Shown here: piece by piece, positions 1 through 12,639 of the stretch
Numbering within the stretch: position 1 is the first letter of the stretch
Layout of the letters: each line of letters begins with the position of its first letter
Source: Mycocentrospora acerina
Lineage: Eukaryota; Ascomycota; Dothideomycetes; Pleosporales
Direction of reading: 5' to 3'
NCBI GenBank assembly: GCA_022701365.1
Contig: JAKUHH010000040.1
Coordinates: 558,001 to 622,000, forward strand
DNA: 64,000 nucleotides
The notes under the pieces: generated by a model
The model's input: the letters and a program-made list of their open reading frames with translations, nothing else
Database searches by the model: none
What the model was told of the DNA's origin: nothing
Position numbers and translations under genes: made by a program

Positions 1-11
1 AACTCCAGGAC

Positions 12-2980
12 ATGAGCGGCTATGCAAATGTTGGGGGCGCTGCAAAAGGCTATACCAGAGTCATCATGGACGATGACGCTGACTCACAGACCAGCATGGA
101 TGATAACACAGCATATCTCTTTAAAGAGAAAAGTACTGCACTGAATGATGAAGATGAAGCAGCACGGGATCCACTCACGCAGATGCAAACGACTAAGAAC
201 CTTCTGACCGAAGGACAACGAGTAGCGTACGTCGGCTTAGTTCGATTAGCCATGGTAGAGATGGAGAGAAAATTCAAGAGAATCGAGCGCACCAAGAGTA
301 ATAAAAAGGCTCTAGATATGCATCTAGAGACGACTAAAATGTGGGCTCAGAAGATCATGCTTAGACTGTATGGACACATGGACATCAACGCTTCGGAGCA
401 GATCATGATTGAACAATTGTCAGAACACGGTGTCGTACCGGCAGATCTCACACCAGCGCTCATGCAGAACGCCCGAGTAAAGAATCCCGCCGCGGAAGAA
501 GCAGAAGTGCCAAAGAATGAGGATTCTGCAAGGCCGTCTGTGGATACACCAGACGAGACAGCCAGATCGTCGTCACCGCTGAGTCTAAATGACCCATTAC
601 GATCACCGCCACCTCCACCTTACGATGAGCACCAAGAAAAGGACTACAACTATCCAGAAGTCAAAACACCATCGCAACTTCCAGACAGTAAAAGTCTTGA
701 TATTGACCTTCGCTGGACCGTTCTGTGCGACTTGTTCTTAGTTCTTATCGCTGACTCAGTATATGATTCGCGCTCGAGAGAACTTGTCGAGATGGTTGGC
801 AAGTATCTCAGCGTCGACTGGTTGGAAATCTGCCGTTTTGAGAAGCGTGTAACAGACGCGCTGGAAATGCAGGAACAAGCAGACAAGGAAAACTGGAACG
901 AAGAGGAGCATATGCAAACTCGAGCAAAGCGAGCACGTAATAAGCGTATTGCATTTATGGGTCTGGCCACCGTTGGCGGTGGGCTGGTCATTGGTTTGTC
1001 TGCTGGTTTGCTTGCTCCTGTCATTGGAGCTGGTCTTGCTGCAGGGTTCACGACCATTGGTGTGGCAGGGACGTCTAGTTTCCTAGCGGGTGCTGGAGGA
1101 GCTGCTATCATCACTTCAACGGGTGTTGTCACTGGTAGTACAGTTGGCGTTCGAGCTGCGAACAGGCGAACGGGGTCAGTGAAAACATTCGAATACCGGC
1201 CACTTCACAACAACAAAAGAACACATCTCATCATCACCTTGGCAGGATGGATGAACGGCAAGGTTGACGATGTTCGGTTGCCATACAGCACGGTGGATCC
1301 TGTTATGGGCGACATCTATTCAGTCCTCTGGGAGCCTGAAATGCTCAGAAGTATGGGAGCTACTATCAACATTCTTGCTACTGAGGTGAGTGTCGATAGC
1401 ACCATATAGGCAGAAAACACATTGACGTATTTATAGGCTCTTACACAAGGTCTGCAACAGGTGTTAGGTAGCACAATTCTGGCAACTCTCATGGCCGCCA
1501 TGACACTCCCTCTTGCGCTGACGAAGCTCTCCTACCTCATCGATAATCCATGGATTGTTTCGCAAGCTCGTGCAGATATGGCTGGACTTATTCTTGCCGA
1601 TTCAATTGTCGACCGCAACCTTGGAACACGGCCTGTAACTTTGGTCGGTTTCTCTTTGGGCGCCAGAGTCATCTTCTCATGCCTGAAGGAGTTGGCTAAA
1701 CGTGGAGCCTACGGTTTGATACAAAACGTGTACATGTTCGGCACACCAGTGGTTGCGAAGAACGATGAGTACGTCAAAGCAAGGGCGATCATTCCGGGGA
1801 GATTCGTCAACGGTTATGCTACTAATGATTGGATTCTAGGTAAGTTCTGTCACATGGTTTCCTCTTCATTGCTCACGCCCTCATAGGCTATCTCTTCCGT
1901 GCCACTAGTGGTGGCGTAATGCGTGTCGCAGGTCTTGCTCCGGTTCAAGTCCCTACCATCGAAAACATCAACGTCACCGAACTCGTTCCTGGACATATGG
2001 CGTATCGTGCTGCGATGCCAAAACTCCTTCGTGAAGCTGGATGGGTAGTTGAGAGTGACGAGTTTGCTGAAATCGAGGATCCCGATCCAGAGAACCACGA
2101 AAAGCGTCAGCGTGAACTCATCAGCGAAATAGAAGAAGCACGAAGGGAGCTCGAAAAGAAGGCAGCTGAAAAAGAAAAGAAAGGGGGGAAGTTAAGCTGG
2201 TGGCGCAAGAAAAAGGGCGATAAGAAGGAGTGGGAGGTTTATGATGAGCACAGCCAAAAGAGAGATGTCATCAATCCGGATGCCGACCCAGCCACGATCG
2301 CGCAGAACCCAGTCATGTTCGATATCGATGCAATCAGGAAAGAAGTCGCTGCTCTCGCCGCAGAAGGCGATGCAAAAGCACAGGAAAGGGAACCAGGGTT
2401 TGAAATCAAAGAGATCAAGTCCACACTTCCACCCATGAAAATCAGCATCGGCGCAGCAGATTCGACCCAATCCCCATACTCTAGCCTCCGCGAAACAAAA
2501 AGCTTCAACGATAGTCTAGGTTCCACAGGCGCAACAGCAGGCTCTGCTTCTACTAATGGCATGCATGCAAACTCAAGCAGCCAAAGCAAACAAGGTTACG
2601 ATGAGTACGACGAATTTGACGACCCTGACGCAGCGAACATGACTATGACATTCGACTCCTCGTTCAACGATCCACCCATGTCTAGTAGATCCTCGGTCCC
2701 ATCGTACGAAACGTACCAAACGTCTTCGTGGGATCATCACCCTGCGCCTAGTAAACCCTCATGGGACATGCAACCATCGTGGAATGATCCTGCACCGGTT
2801 GCTGAGCGTCCACCACTGAGATCTGCGAATACTATGCCGTCGTCTGCGGGTCTGCAGGTTGGTGCGAGTGGGAGTGGAACTGCAGGCGGTGGAACTATTA
2901 GCCCGGGATACAATGCCTGGGCCGATGAGTTTGAGGATGATTTTGGGCAGGAGAAGGAGGTACAGATGAGTTTTATGTGA
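12..2980 (+). CDS. DUF726 (TMCO4-like) alpha/beta-hydrolase membrane protein, possibly 5'-partial
   Basis: Exons 12-1385, 1437-1839 and 1887-2980 join in frame to about 956 residues. The family is named DUF726/TMCO4; members are membrane proteins with an alpha/beta-hydrolase fold whose substrate is not established. A glycine/alanine-rich hydrophobic stretch lies at about residues 311-378. It is followed by a hydrolase domain with the nucleophile elbow GFSLGAR (residues 529-535, Ser531). The C-terminal third is charged, with a lysine/glutamate-rich coiled-coil-like part and then a Ser/Pro-rich, apparently disordered tail. Both introns (51 and 47 nt) have GT-AG ends and restore the hydrolase reading frame. 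The ATG at 12 is only 11 bases from the window edge and the codon before it stays open, so an upstream exon may exist. Family assignment is firm; the start and the biochemical activity are not. Confidence 0.85.
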
Positions 2981-4515
2981 GCCATTGTGGATGTGTGCCT
3001 TTGAGTATTCTTGTTAGATTGTTTAATTGGGTTGTAATTGTGGTGCAAAGTCAGCGCGCATAGCTATTTTCAATTTTGCGATGCATTGGGGATGGCGCGG
3101 GGCAGGGTGTATGGGTGTCAATCGTTGGTTGTTTCTTGAAGCTGGGGGAACATGTGGAGAGGTAACGATTGATTTTGGGATTGGCTATTTGGTACAGGGA
3201 AGAGAAGTGGGGGGAGGGTCGGGACGGGTTGGTGGGATTTTTTGGGGATGAGAGAAATGCTAGTGCCAGATCTGAGTTACTGAAGAAGAAAACGTTGCTA
3301 CTTTTATTCACGCACAAGATGCTTAGTTTCGCTGGAAGATACCGGCAAGTTCTCCCGGATGTCTTTGATGCCCAACTAGAGAGCGGATTAGGCGGCCCAT
3401 GGATGCATACATTCTCGTTCATCGAATGAGCCCCTGACAAGACATATTGTGAGCGCTTTTCTCCAACACCGAGATATTTCTCGATTGCTTCTGCATGCGT
3501 TGTTGAAGCGGGCCATCCCTCACCGCCGCTTTAAACAGCGCAACTTTCTTTGTTGTTTCACCACATTTGGCATACTTTTTAGCAACAAACGTTTCGTGAT
3601 CAAATGATGTGAGACGTAAAGAGATAAGGAAAATCTATATGCACGTTGAAGGCGTGTTCAATCTACCAACGTTCATATACCGCAGTTATAACAAGGTTGT
3701 TAGATTATGGTAAGAATGCGCTTCGATCAGCAGCTGAACTTTGTCTTTACAAATGAAACTACTGGCCAATCAGACCAGCATATCTAAGCAAGGGAAGGTT
3801 GTCTTAGCCGAGCTCGAGCCAGCTGGTACCTGCATCCGCAAGGCTGCACGAGATTGCCGTTGGCTATTTCCGTTGTTGGCGCGACTTGAAAGTGGGCGTG
3901 TGATCATCGAGATGGAGGGATGCAAGACGATTTGACGGCCCATCCAACACCAACACGAGTCAATATTTGCCTCAGCTGCGGCCAAGAGTATGCCTTCTCG
4001 CAACAATTTGCCGTTGCTGTGGCTTTCCAACGGTCGCAGAGGTCGTTGCTCGCTTGAGCGATGCCGTGCGTCTGATTCACCCTAACCCTGTCAGGAGCAA
4101 ATTACCGCTAGTCCATTGTTAGTCTATCCTTGTCCATCTGAATCAAAGCCGTATTTCCCCAGAACACTCATTTCCTGACCGCACTCTTCTGCCCATCTTC
4201 ACTTGAATGAGCGGTAGTATGCCGGCCCCAAGGAGCGACGTTAAGCCGCTTGCGTACTGTTTGTCCCATGAGGATCAGGGACCCCTTATCGACCGAGCGA
4301 CATGGCTCATGCGAGTGAGGCTGTTAAAACAGCCCTGTTCCCCACCCGCGGATTTGTCTTTTCCTCTCTGCTACGCAACATCCCTCGTACGCATCAATTG
4401 CTTTGTCAAGAGTCTTTTGGCCGCTGCGCCCTGTCACTCGTTTCCCTCCCGCTTCACTCATTCAGCGGTCTCTAAATACAATAATCAAAAACCCTAGTCG
4501 CTCACATCGACAATA
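2981..4515. other. intergenic region between DUF726 gene and GH17 gene
   Basis: About 1.5 kb without a convincing gene. Short open frames here (for example 4207-4497) have no recognisable domain or coding character. A TATA-like TAAATA at 4473-4478 lies about 40 bases before the GH17 start codon and may belong to its promoter. Confidence 0.6.
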
Positions 4516-6238
4516 ATGAAGGCCTCAATTGTTGCTGCTTCCGCAGCGCTCGTCGGCTCTGTTGCTGCCGTTCAGCACAATGCGCATGCTGGATTCCACA
4601 TGCGCCGTGCAGCTTACGCTGAGCCTGAGGAGATCTGCACAGTCTATACGACCGTCTACGTGACTGGATGTATGTGACTTTCGTTCATGTTTAAAAGAGC
4701 TAGGAAGATTGTGAGACGCGTTCTCATGTATCTGAAAAGAAAAGAAAACATAGGCTGGAGTATCAAGACACTACCAAGACTGACTCGATCTAGTACCCTC
4801 CATAGCTCCTAACTCGACTATTTACGAGCCTTCTCCCGTCCCCCAGACTTCATCGTCCTGCACTGAGGAACTTAAGACTTCAATCTTTACCCCTCCCGTG
4901 GTGTACTCGACTAAGGTCCCTGAAACCTCGAAACAGGTCTACCCTCCTGCGCCTGTGCCGGAGTCTTCCAAGGCGGTCTACCCTCCCGTGCCTGTTGTAG
5001 AGTCGTCGAAGCCTGTTCCCAAGCCTAGCACGCCTGCCTACCCTATCGTGGAGTCGTCTAAGCCCGCCCCTGTGCCCAGCGCGCCAGCTTACACCCCTGA
5101 GCCGTACCCTAGCAAGCCCGCTGAGACTCCTGTTCAGTATCCTAGCAAGCCCGCTGAGACTCCTGTTCAGTACTCTAGCAAGCCTGTTGAGACTCCTGTT
5201 CAGTACTCCAGCAAGCCTGCTGAGACTCCTATTCAGTACCCCAGCAAGCCTGTCGAGACTCCCGTGCAGTACTCTACCAAGCCTGTTGAGACCCCCAAGC
5301 CAGTTCCCAGCTCCTCCAAGCCGGCCGACACACCTAAGCCAGTTCCAAGTTCCTCTAAGTCAGCTGACAAGCCCAAGGCGACTGGCAGCTATAATGAGGG
5401 TGGCCGTATCAAGATCAACGGCAACAAGTGGGGTATGACCTACACCCCGTACGCAGCTGATGGCAACTGCAAGAGCGCGGATGAGGTCAAGAGTGACATT
5501 AAGATCATTGCTGATCTTGGCTTCACCACCATCCGCTCCTACAGCACTGACTGCGGTGTCTTTGAGAACGTTGTTCCTGAGTGCGAGAAGTATGGTCTGA
5601 AGGTCATCTACGGTGTCTTCCTCGAGGCTGGTGGTAAGGGCGGCAAGGGCTGCTTCTCCGACTACGCCAACAAGCAGGTCCAGGACATTATTGACCACGC
5701 ACCCAAGGCAGGCATTGCCATGGTCATTGTCGGAAACGAGTGCATGTTCAATGGCAACTGCCAGCCTGCTGAACTCGCTTCATACATTGATTACGTCCGC
5801 ACGCAGCTCCAGGGCGCTGGTTTCCCCAAGGATATTGCCATCACCACCACCGAGCCCGTCGGCGTTTGGGAGGAGAAGGGTGCCGCGCTCTGCGACCACA
5901 TTGATGTTTTTGCGTGCCAAGTTCACCCGTACTTCACGGCTACTGTTACCGCGGAGATGGCTGGTGACTTTGCCGCCTCGCAGCTTGAGCAGGCTGCCAA
6001 GGTGTGCCCTGAAGCTGCCAAGAAGGGTAGGTACATTTCCGAGATTGGATGGCCAAGCGCTGGTCAGAACAACGGTGTCGCTGTTGCGAGTGTTGAGCAG
6101 CAGAAGATTGCCATGCAGAAGATTTTGGAGAAGGTTGGCTCTGAGTCTACTGTCTTCTCCTTCAAGGACGACCCATGGAAGCACCCCGGTAACCTTGGTG
6201 TTGAGCAGCACTTTGGATGTATCGATGTCTTGTCTTAG
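4516..6238 (+). CDS. secreted GH17 cell-wall beta-glucanase/glucanosyltransferase (BtgE/Scw4-like)
   Basis: Exons 4516-4669 and 4794-6238 give 532 residues. The first exon encodes a typical signal peptide (Lys2, then an Ala/Val/Ser-rich core to about residue 19), so the protein should be secreted to the cell wall. Next is a Pro/Ser/Lys/Thr-rich linker with an 11-residue tandem repeat (SKP[AV]ETP core, 33-bp units at 5105-5299). The C-terminal GH17 barrel begins near KWGMTYTPYAADG. Its acid/base glutamate is in VGNE (Glu367) and its nucleophile in SEIGWPS (Glu468), so both catalytic residues are present. GH17 enzymes of this type hydrolyse or remodel beta-1,3-glucan. No GPI signal is visible; the protein ends CIDVLS. 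The 124-nt intron is needed to join the signal peptide, because another possible acceptor at 4753 leads to a stop. Confidence 0.9.
5105..5299 (+). repeat. 33-bp tandem repeat in the GH17 linker
   Basis: Six units (five full and one shortened) begin at 5105, 5138, 5171, 5204, 5237 and 5270. Each encodes an 11-residue unit with the pattern Y-[PS]-[ST]-K-P-[AV]-E-T-P-[VI]-Q. Differences between units are mostly silent or Ala/Val swaps, which fits repeat expansion under protein-level constraint. Confidence 0.9.
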
Positions 6239-6775
6239 GCAACTCGTCACTTAGCACAGGATTGGAAAGTGGTTCAGATAAATGATTCTAGATGATCCGC
6301 CTCTGTACGATCATATTGTAGCGCGTCTGTGCCAATATCTCGCTATGTTTACATTCGTTCTTCTCTTACATCGATAGCGGCGGCTTTGAGTAATTAATAT
6401 TGTCTAATGTCCCACCTAGATACCACATTTTCGGATTTGAGCCGAAATCAAGCTTTGTCTGTGCTTTGAGGTGTTTGTTTCAATTGGATCTTCTGCACTC
6501 CGGAGCATTGTGTCCGAAGTGGAAGTTTGCTTTTTTCCGTCAAATACGAGTCAGTTATTAGTGGTGAAATACTAATTAAATATAGAGTAACTAGCAGGGA
6601 TAGGATGTGATTTATGTAACAAAAAGATGTCACGTTCAGTGTGGCTCGGTCACTGTGGTGCGGTTTAATTCCCGCCAGCGGTTATTCAATCGAACAAGAC
6701 TCTTCGATGCTCTAATGCTTACGTGTCTCATCACGTTCACGTAGCGTTGGTACATAACAATCAGTAACTGTAACT
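6239..6775. other. convergent intergenic region
   Basis: About 540 bases between the 3' ends of the GH17 gene (+) and the lyase gene (-). AT-rich. No gene or structured repeat seen. Confidence 0.6.
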
Positions 6776-8735
6776 CTATAGCTGTGCTGCTCTAGGTTTC
6801 TTCTTCGTCGTGACTTCCCAGCCGAAACTCTGTGTACAATTAGTACTTTTCAACCATGCGTATACTTCACGTACTGGTTTCTCCACCTTGCCACTCTGGA
6901 TAATAACGTTCACAATAACTGGTACAGTTGCGTTGAACCCGGTGATAGTGGCTTTCTCTAACTCTTCAGCAGTACGTACAAAGAACCCAAGTCCACCACA
7001 GGCTTCAGCAAGCTTCTCATACTTTACCTCCCAGCCCAATGCCCAGCTCCTCAATCCAGGCTCATTATTCTTCGTTTTCTTCTGCTTAGCCGACCATTCT
7101 TCTGCAGAGCTCGAGTCCCCGAAGTAGATGCCTCCGTTGTTGATGACGAATATCAAAATATCCATACCCATGCGCGCCATGGTTTCAATCTCCATGCCAC
7201 TGAAGCCAAACGCGGAATCGCCTTCAATGGCAACGATTTTCTTTCTTCTCGATGGACCGGACGAGGCTTGCGCGTTGAGTCCGTTATATGCTTCCCAGGC
7301 GGCTATCGCATACGGCAAACCAACACCCATGGTTGCATATGTCCCGGCATCGAGGCGGAGGCGTGGGTATTCAAGAGGGAACACGGAACGGCTTATGTCC
7401 ATGGTGTTGGCCCCCTCTGCAATATAGCAAATGCTCCCATCAGAGGGTGAGCTGAGGGAATGCAGCGCAGTCTTGATCACGTCGAATGTACGGGTATATG
7501 ACAGAGGTATGGAGGGGTGTTTCGCTGTGAATGCAGATATTCCTTCGTTCTTTTGCTTCGCGGCTACAAGTTTTTGGAGGTAATCAGAACTGGAGGGGTT
7601 GTATTTCCACCCTTTGAGACGTTGCGTCAGTTGCATAGTTACTATGCCTACGTCTCCAAGGAGAGAGAGCTCGGCGTCTGCTGCGTTTCGTCCCATTTCC
7701 TCAGGAGAGATATCAACTTGGATGAACTTTGCGGCTGGATTCCATTTTGGCGGAGCACCAAACACGAAGATCCAATTCAATCTGGCGCCCAATATTAGCA
7801 CCACATCTGCCAACCTCATCGCTGCGCTCCGAGCAGATGAGACGTTTTTTGGATGAGAATCTGCTACAACACCCTTACCCATTGGCGATGGGAGAAATGG
7901 AATATGTGTTTCGTTGATGAACACCCGGATAGATTCTTCCGCACGAGCGTACGCTGCACCTTTTCCGATGAGGACCAGAGGCGCTTTGGCGCTCTTGATC
8001 ATTTCCACAACCTTCAACAATATCTGATCATCTCCCCCTCCTTTTGGAGGACTCGCTACCTTTGGTGTTTTTTGAACATTTTCAGCCTGTTCTGCATTCA
8101 GTGGCTCGTTGATGATGTCAGCAGGTAGATCGATGAAGCCTGTTCCTGGGCGACCGTAAAAGGAACATCGATACGCATTTGCGATGATGGATGGAAGATA
8201 TTCTGCATTTGGTGATCTCGTTGACACCTTTGTATGCGGTGTAAGAAGTGAAATCGAGTCCAGTTCTTGAAATGCTCCTCTCGTCACTAGAGAGGTTTCT
8301 GTTGAGCCACCCAATAACAAGAGAGGGAAGTTATTTTCATTTGCATTGCCAATCTGATTATTCATTAGTCCAACTTTCCCAGACTCTGGTATTCGTTCAG
8401 ACTATCTTCTCCAAAAAAAAAAGAAAGTCGGATGATGTTGGAGTCAGTCGAAATATCTCTGTGCTTACCCCGGCCATAGCGTGCAACACTCCGGGTCCAC
8501 CGACAACCAAACAAACACCCGGCTTCCCTGTAAGATACCCATAGGCTGTAGCGGCATAGCTAGCAGCTTGCTCGTTTCGAAATCCAATGAAACGAATGCC
8601 AAGATCGATTGCTCTCTCTGCGATCTCCGAGATGGGTACACCGATAATGCCGAAGATGACTCGCACACCGAGATCGTTGAGTGTTTGAGCAATTATTCCG
8701 GCGCCATTCAAAGGGGTTTGGGTTTGCGAAGCCAT
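6776..8735 (-). CDS. 2-hydroxyacyl-CoA lyase (ThDP-dependent, HACL1/Pxp1-like)
   Basis: Complement of exons 8469-8735 and 6776-8353, 614 residues. HACL1-type enzymes use thiamine diphosphate and Mg2+ to cleave 2-hydroxyacyl-CoA in peroxisomal alpha-oxidation; oxalyl-CoA decarboxylase is the closest alternative. The N-terminal domain carries the ThDP-activating glutamate in FRNEQAA (Glu55) and a PGVLHAMAG loop. The cofactor motif starts with GDS (467-469) and ends with NN (494-495), the usual spacing. Segments such as MGKGVV, GARLNW and AEGANTMDI match HACL1 better than oxalyl-CoA decarboxylase. The acceptor at 8354 gives the family-typical HAMAG-IGNAN junction. The protein ends in AQL, at best a weak variant of the peroxisomal PTS1 tripeptide. 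It is divergent from the gene at 9549. Confidence 0.88.
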
Positions 8736-9548
8736 GGTGACGGCTCAACCTAAGATGAAAGCCTACATTGTGGATGCTACTTGGTCGATATCCGTTTGCT
8801 CTGCCTGGTGTTGGGGAAGGACGAGCCGAGGTAAAAGATGTCGTAGAGACTGAGTAGCATAATTCCAAAATAGAGGCAGACTTACACCGCCACATTTGCG
8901 ATGCCGAAATGCTCGAGCTTGTAGATCAGTGGGGAAAAGCTGGCCGCAGCTACCACTGTTACGAGACACGCGGCACCTCCGAAGGTCTGTCCACTAGCGT
9001 AGAATTTTCGTGGTACCTCCACGAAGTCACATTCGCCTTTGTCTTCTCATAACAAATACATCAATAATGCATGTGAGGCGGCGCGCATAAGGTCAATCTC
9101 TGCAAAATTTCTGGTATGTCCCAGCGTGAAGCCAACCAATATGCTTGGCTAAACATTATAGATCCTTCATTCTTACAGAATCCCCCTTACTTTCGCTTCT
9201 TTGTTACGTACACCATCAACCCCATCTGAAGTAGCTTTGTGTCTGTAGTTCAGTTTCAAGTCAATGGCCTAGCATCCGTCAACCGATTTGTGCAGGAATT
9301 AGGAATCTGAACTATTGCTTCACGCTTAAACAAATTCTGCGCAACGTGTAAAGCACCACTGTCGCATTTTCAGCCCCTCGGGATTTACACCTTCCCTTCT
9401 ATTCCTCCTACTTGCAATAGAGTTGAATAGGATGTATCGACCTCGGACAAGGTTCGAATGGATGTTTTTTGGGGTGATGAGTATGCAAGCCGCATGTTGT
9501 GTCGGACTTCAACTGTAAGGAGTCACATAAAGTGTAACAATCATTTGA
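8736..9548. promoter_or_regulatory. divergent upstream region, lyase (-) and Golgi membrane protein (+)
   Basis: About 810 bases between two start codons facing away from each other, so it must hold both promoters and 5' untranslated regions. Short antisense open frames at 8560-8969 have no recognisable domain. No specific operator could be named. Confidence 0.45.
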
Positions 9549-10627
9549 ATGGCAAGCTCACCGTTTAAAAGGAACGTTCTTCTCAAATATTCAGCTTGGT
9601 GCAACCCAGAGGCATACCAAGTGTCGGGCTCATATGTTGTACCTGTAAACTTTGGTCTGTTTACTACAGGTAGCATTTACCAAGCTATTCTCGCATTCGA
9701 CGCTCTTCGGAGCAAAAACAATCTCCAGATCTTTGGAGTTTGTGTTCTTAATACTGGTCTCCTCAGTCTTTCTATCCTGTGTTACGGACAAACACAAATG
9801 ACAGTCTCGTCATTCTACCAACAACAAACTACGAGCAAGAAGTCACTCTTCGACCAAACTGTCAACTTCTGGCCTACGGTACAGCCAGTGCTCCTGACTT
9901 CCCCTATTTTGATTGGTGTATGCTCAATCGTTATATTTGGAATTGCGTACAAGCTTCACCTACAGTTTGCATGGTCAATTTACAGACACATCAACGGAAG
10001 CGCGGAAGTTCGACGCCAGTATCTCACCTACCAGGTATGCGCCCCACAGACATCAATAAGTGTGGTGACCTGCTTAAAAAAAATTAGGTCCTTCTGGTTT
10101 TCATGAAGATTGAGCCTTGGTTTTGTTCGGCGTTTGTTGTCTCTTATGGATTTATTGACGTCAACTATAAGCTACCCGAGCTTATCTTGACTGTGGTCGT
10201 TGTACCGGTTGTCATAGTATCTATCTTCTTCACAATTTACTTCGTCAAAAGAGAGATTGTTTGGGGAGCTTTGGTAGCTTTAGTAAGTCATCTTCTCTTA
10301 TCAGTAGTACATTTCCCCCTCCCGCTGACAAATCTTGTCAAGGTTCTTCGAATGGGAGAGATAGCCTACCTCACAAGTAGAATCCTTGTTCTCTATGGCA
10401 AAGGTCTTCAGTCCAGGACTGTAATGAGAGAGGAGATGTTGTTCTTCGCAATTGTGGCCTTGGTTTTCGCCATCTTTGTATGCTTCAACGCAATACTCTG
10501 CATGATTAATTTCAACAATGGGCTTAAACCACTACTACTTCACCAAGATTTTGACGGTAGACGATTTTCCAAATTCGAACCTATTCAAGATCATGTGCGT
10601 TATACAGAACGATTTGAACTAGACTAA
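9549..10627 (+). CDS. multi-pass membrane protein, UPF0658 Golgi-type family
   Basis: Exons 9549-10034, 10088-10282 and 10343-10627 give 321 residues. At least six hydrophobic spans are visible: around GSIYQAILAFDAL, the following VCVLNTGLLSLSIL span, SPILIGVCSIVIFGI, the LVFMK-AFVVSYGF region, LILTVVVVPVVIVSIFF and MLFFAIVALVFAIFVC. The pattern 'GSIYQA+LA-DAL', then 'YQV-LV-MK', then 'PE--LT+' resembles fungal UPF0658 Golgi apparatus membrane proteins, whose function is not established. This copy looks somewhat shorter than usual, and the N-terminus may be incomplete if an upstream exon was missed. All intron ends are GT-AG and the joins keep phase 0. Family assignment is from pattern memory and is moderate. 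Confidence 0.65.
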
Positions 10628-11509
10628 ATCAAGATATCCTTTCAGATTAACCAGCAATCTCAGAGATGATCCTGATGTAGACATTATATGCTGCTTGAAG
10701 AGTTTTTTAATGAAAATTTTGAGGTTTTTTTATTTACGTGTTCAGGTCAGTCCCAGAATAATTACTTGACAGCTTACCTGAGTTGATAAACGAAGTATCG
10801 AAGGTTGAAGTCATGGACAAAGCAGTGTATTCAGATGCTAGCCAATTACTGGAGAAAAACTCTTTCCATCTTTCTATTCAAAATCTTCCAGGTGAGTGGG
10901 AAGCATTTGTAGCAAGTGGAACTATGTCATAGCTGACTTCAATGGTAACTCTCCACGTCGCGTAATGTTTGCATCTTCTCCTTCAAAGTGTATCTGATAG
11001 GGTCCGTCGAGATTTCTTTACAACGGTCAGTAAGTTCTCGTAATCGTTATGCGAATACTTACCCGCTATCATGTAGAGATTCGTCTGTCGGCCAATACTT
11101 CTCCATACTCACACTAGGACCTGTATCGAAACAGGCCCCACCCATTGACTAAAATGATTACGGCAATCGCTCAAACTTGGTGGTGCCACTGCTATTACTG
11201 CAAGATAGTACTTGTCATCATCGCCCAGACTGAGGGTTTATCGTAAAAATCGGACATAAAAACCAACCACATGACACAAAAGCAACGTTGGTAACGGTGT
11301 GAATGCAATTTAATCAAGCCAATTGGAAAAAAGCAATAGAACACAACAGGCGCAAGCATTACTTGAACATTTGGACCTAGGGCTTTTCTAATATGTAATT
11401 CACTCGATGGACTTTGCTTTTACCGAATTAAACATTTTCCATTCGATAGCCACATTTAATTGACGGTAATATTTGTTCGAATAGCAATATCGCTCATGCT
11501 AAGTTCCTC
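10628..11509. other. convergent AT-rich intergenic region
   Basis: About 880 bases between the 3' ends of the Golgi membrane protein gene and the MDR gene. AT-rich with many stops in all frames. No gene, tRNA or clear repeat seen. Confidence 0.6.
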
Positions 11510-12639
11510 TTAAATGTTCGACGTCTCCTCGATCCTAAGTACATACTTGACGGCACTGGCTCTCCCGTTTTTTAGGTTCAAGAGCGCCTCTTCCACGCCA
11601 TTCAATCCACCTGGCACGACTTGGTGGGGGTGCGGCTTGAACCATTTTTCCTGTAAGCCTTTTGCAATTATTCTGAAGTAAACAAATCCCAAGTCTTTTT
11701 CTTGCTGATGAACTAAGCTGACATTAACATTTGAAGCTAAGATGTCATCCGGAATTAGCGTCTTATCTGCTGGCCAAACCGTTGTGATTCGGCCGCCTGG
11801 AGAGATTACTTTGGAAATGTTGACATATGAGCCCTTTTCGCTAATGGCATCATATGCGTATTGAAGCTTGAGTCCTTTCAGTGCATCTTTTATACCCTGG
11901 ACAACGGCCTCATCGCCGTTACGGTAATCAACGATCGTATCGCCTTTGCTGCGATCAATCAGACCTTCAACGAATTGAATACCATTGCCAGCCACAGCAA
12001 TGATTGGATGGAGATTAGACTTTTTCGCAAGTTGAATAGCGAATGCTCCTACCGCAGAGGCGCCACCATACACCACCAGAGGTATCGGTTCAGTTGCAGG
12101 AGCGAAAGTATGTGGGAGCCCAAGCTGATCAGACGAATAAAGTCCTACCACTGAAGTCATAGCAGCAAGTGGGACAGTTGCCGCCTCTATTAGAATAGTT
12201 AGCAAACTCAAAAGACTCTTCGTTATCCGCATTCCAGCACTCACCCTCGAAAGAGGTTGACACGGGGATATGGAAAGTCGTATGTGCCCAAGCAAGTGCA
12301 TACTCTGCAAAGCTTCCACCAGGTGTGAACAATTCATGGAATGCAGCGACTCGGTCACCAATCTTGAATTCAGTAACGTTTTTTCCAACAGAATACACTG
12401 TTCCAGCAATGTCGTCGCCCTGATTAATCTCCCCATTTGGCACAAAGATTGGGAGCTTCCAATCTTTGGGGTTGGTTCCACTAACAACAACCTTGATTAC
12501 CACTTGGTCATCGTTGGGGATTGGAACATCCACATCTACGAATTCAACCTTCGTTTCCTTGGTGACGATTGCTACAAAATTTTGTCAGGTCGATGTCTGA
12601 TTGAGGGCGACAAGAGATCAAGGACTAACCTTCCTTCAT
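11510..12639 (-). CDS. MDR-superfamily NAD(P)H-dependent oxidoreductase (zinc-free enoyl-reductase/quinone-oxidoreductase type)
   Basis: Complement of exons 12630-12639, 12245-12571 and 11510-12186, 337 residues. The first coding exon is only 10 nt. It supplies MKEA and joins to the normal family start (MKEAIVTKE...). The N-terminal GroES-like domain has NPKDWKLP and GDDIAGTV followed by KIGDRV. The Rossmann domain has GGASAVGAFAIQLAK as its nucleotide loop. The structural-zinc cysteine cluster of classical alcohol dehydrogenases is absent, as in zeta-crystallin and stand-alone fungal enoyl-reductase-like members. The intron at 12187-12244 is required: it joins SFE to EAATVPLAA, the expected family text. 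Substrate is unknown. No polyketide synthase or other cluster gene is nearby, so a secondary-metabolite role is not supported here. Confidence 0.85.

Noticed and set aside
4207..4497. Open frame of 96 codons as a small secreted protein
   Set aside because: No signal peptide at the start, no cysteine pattern, and it lies in the GH17 promoter region.
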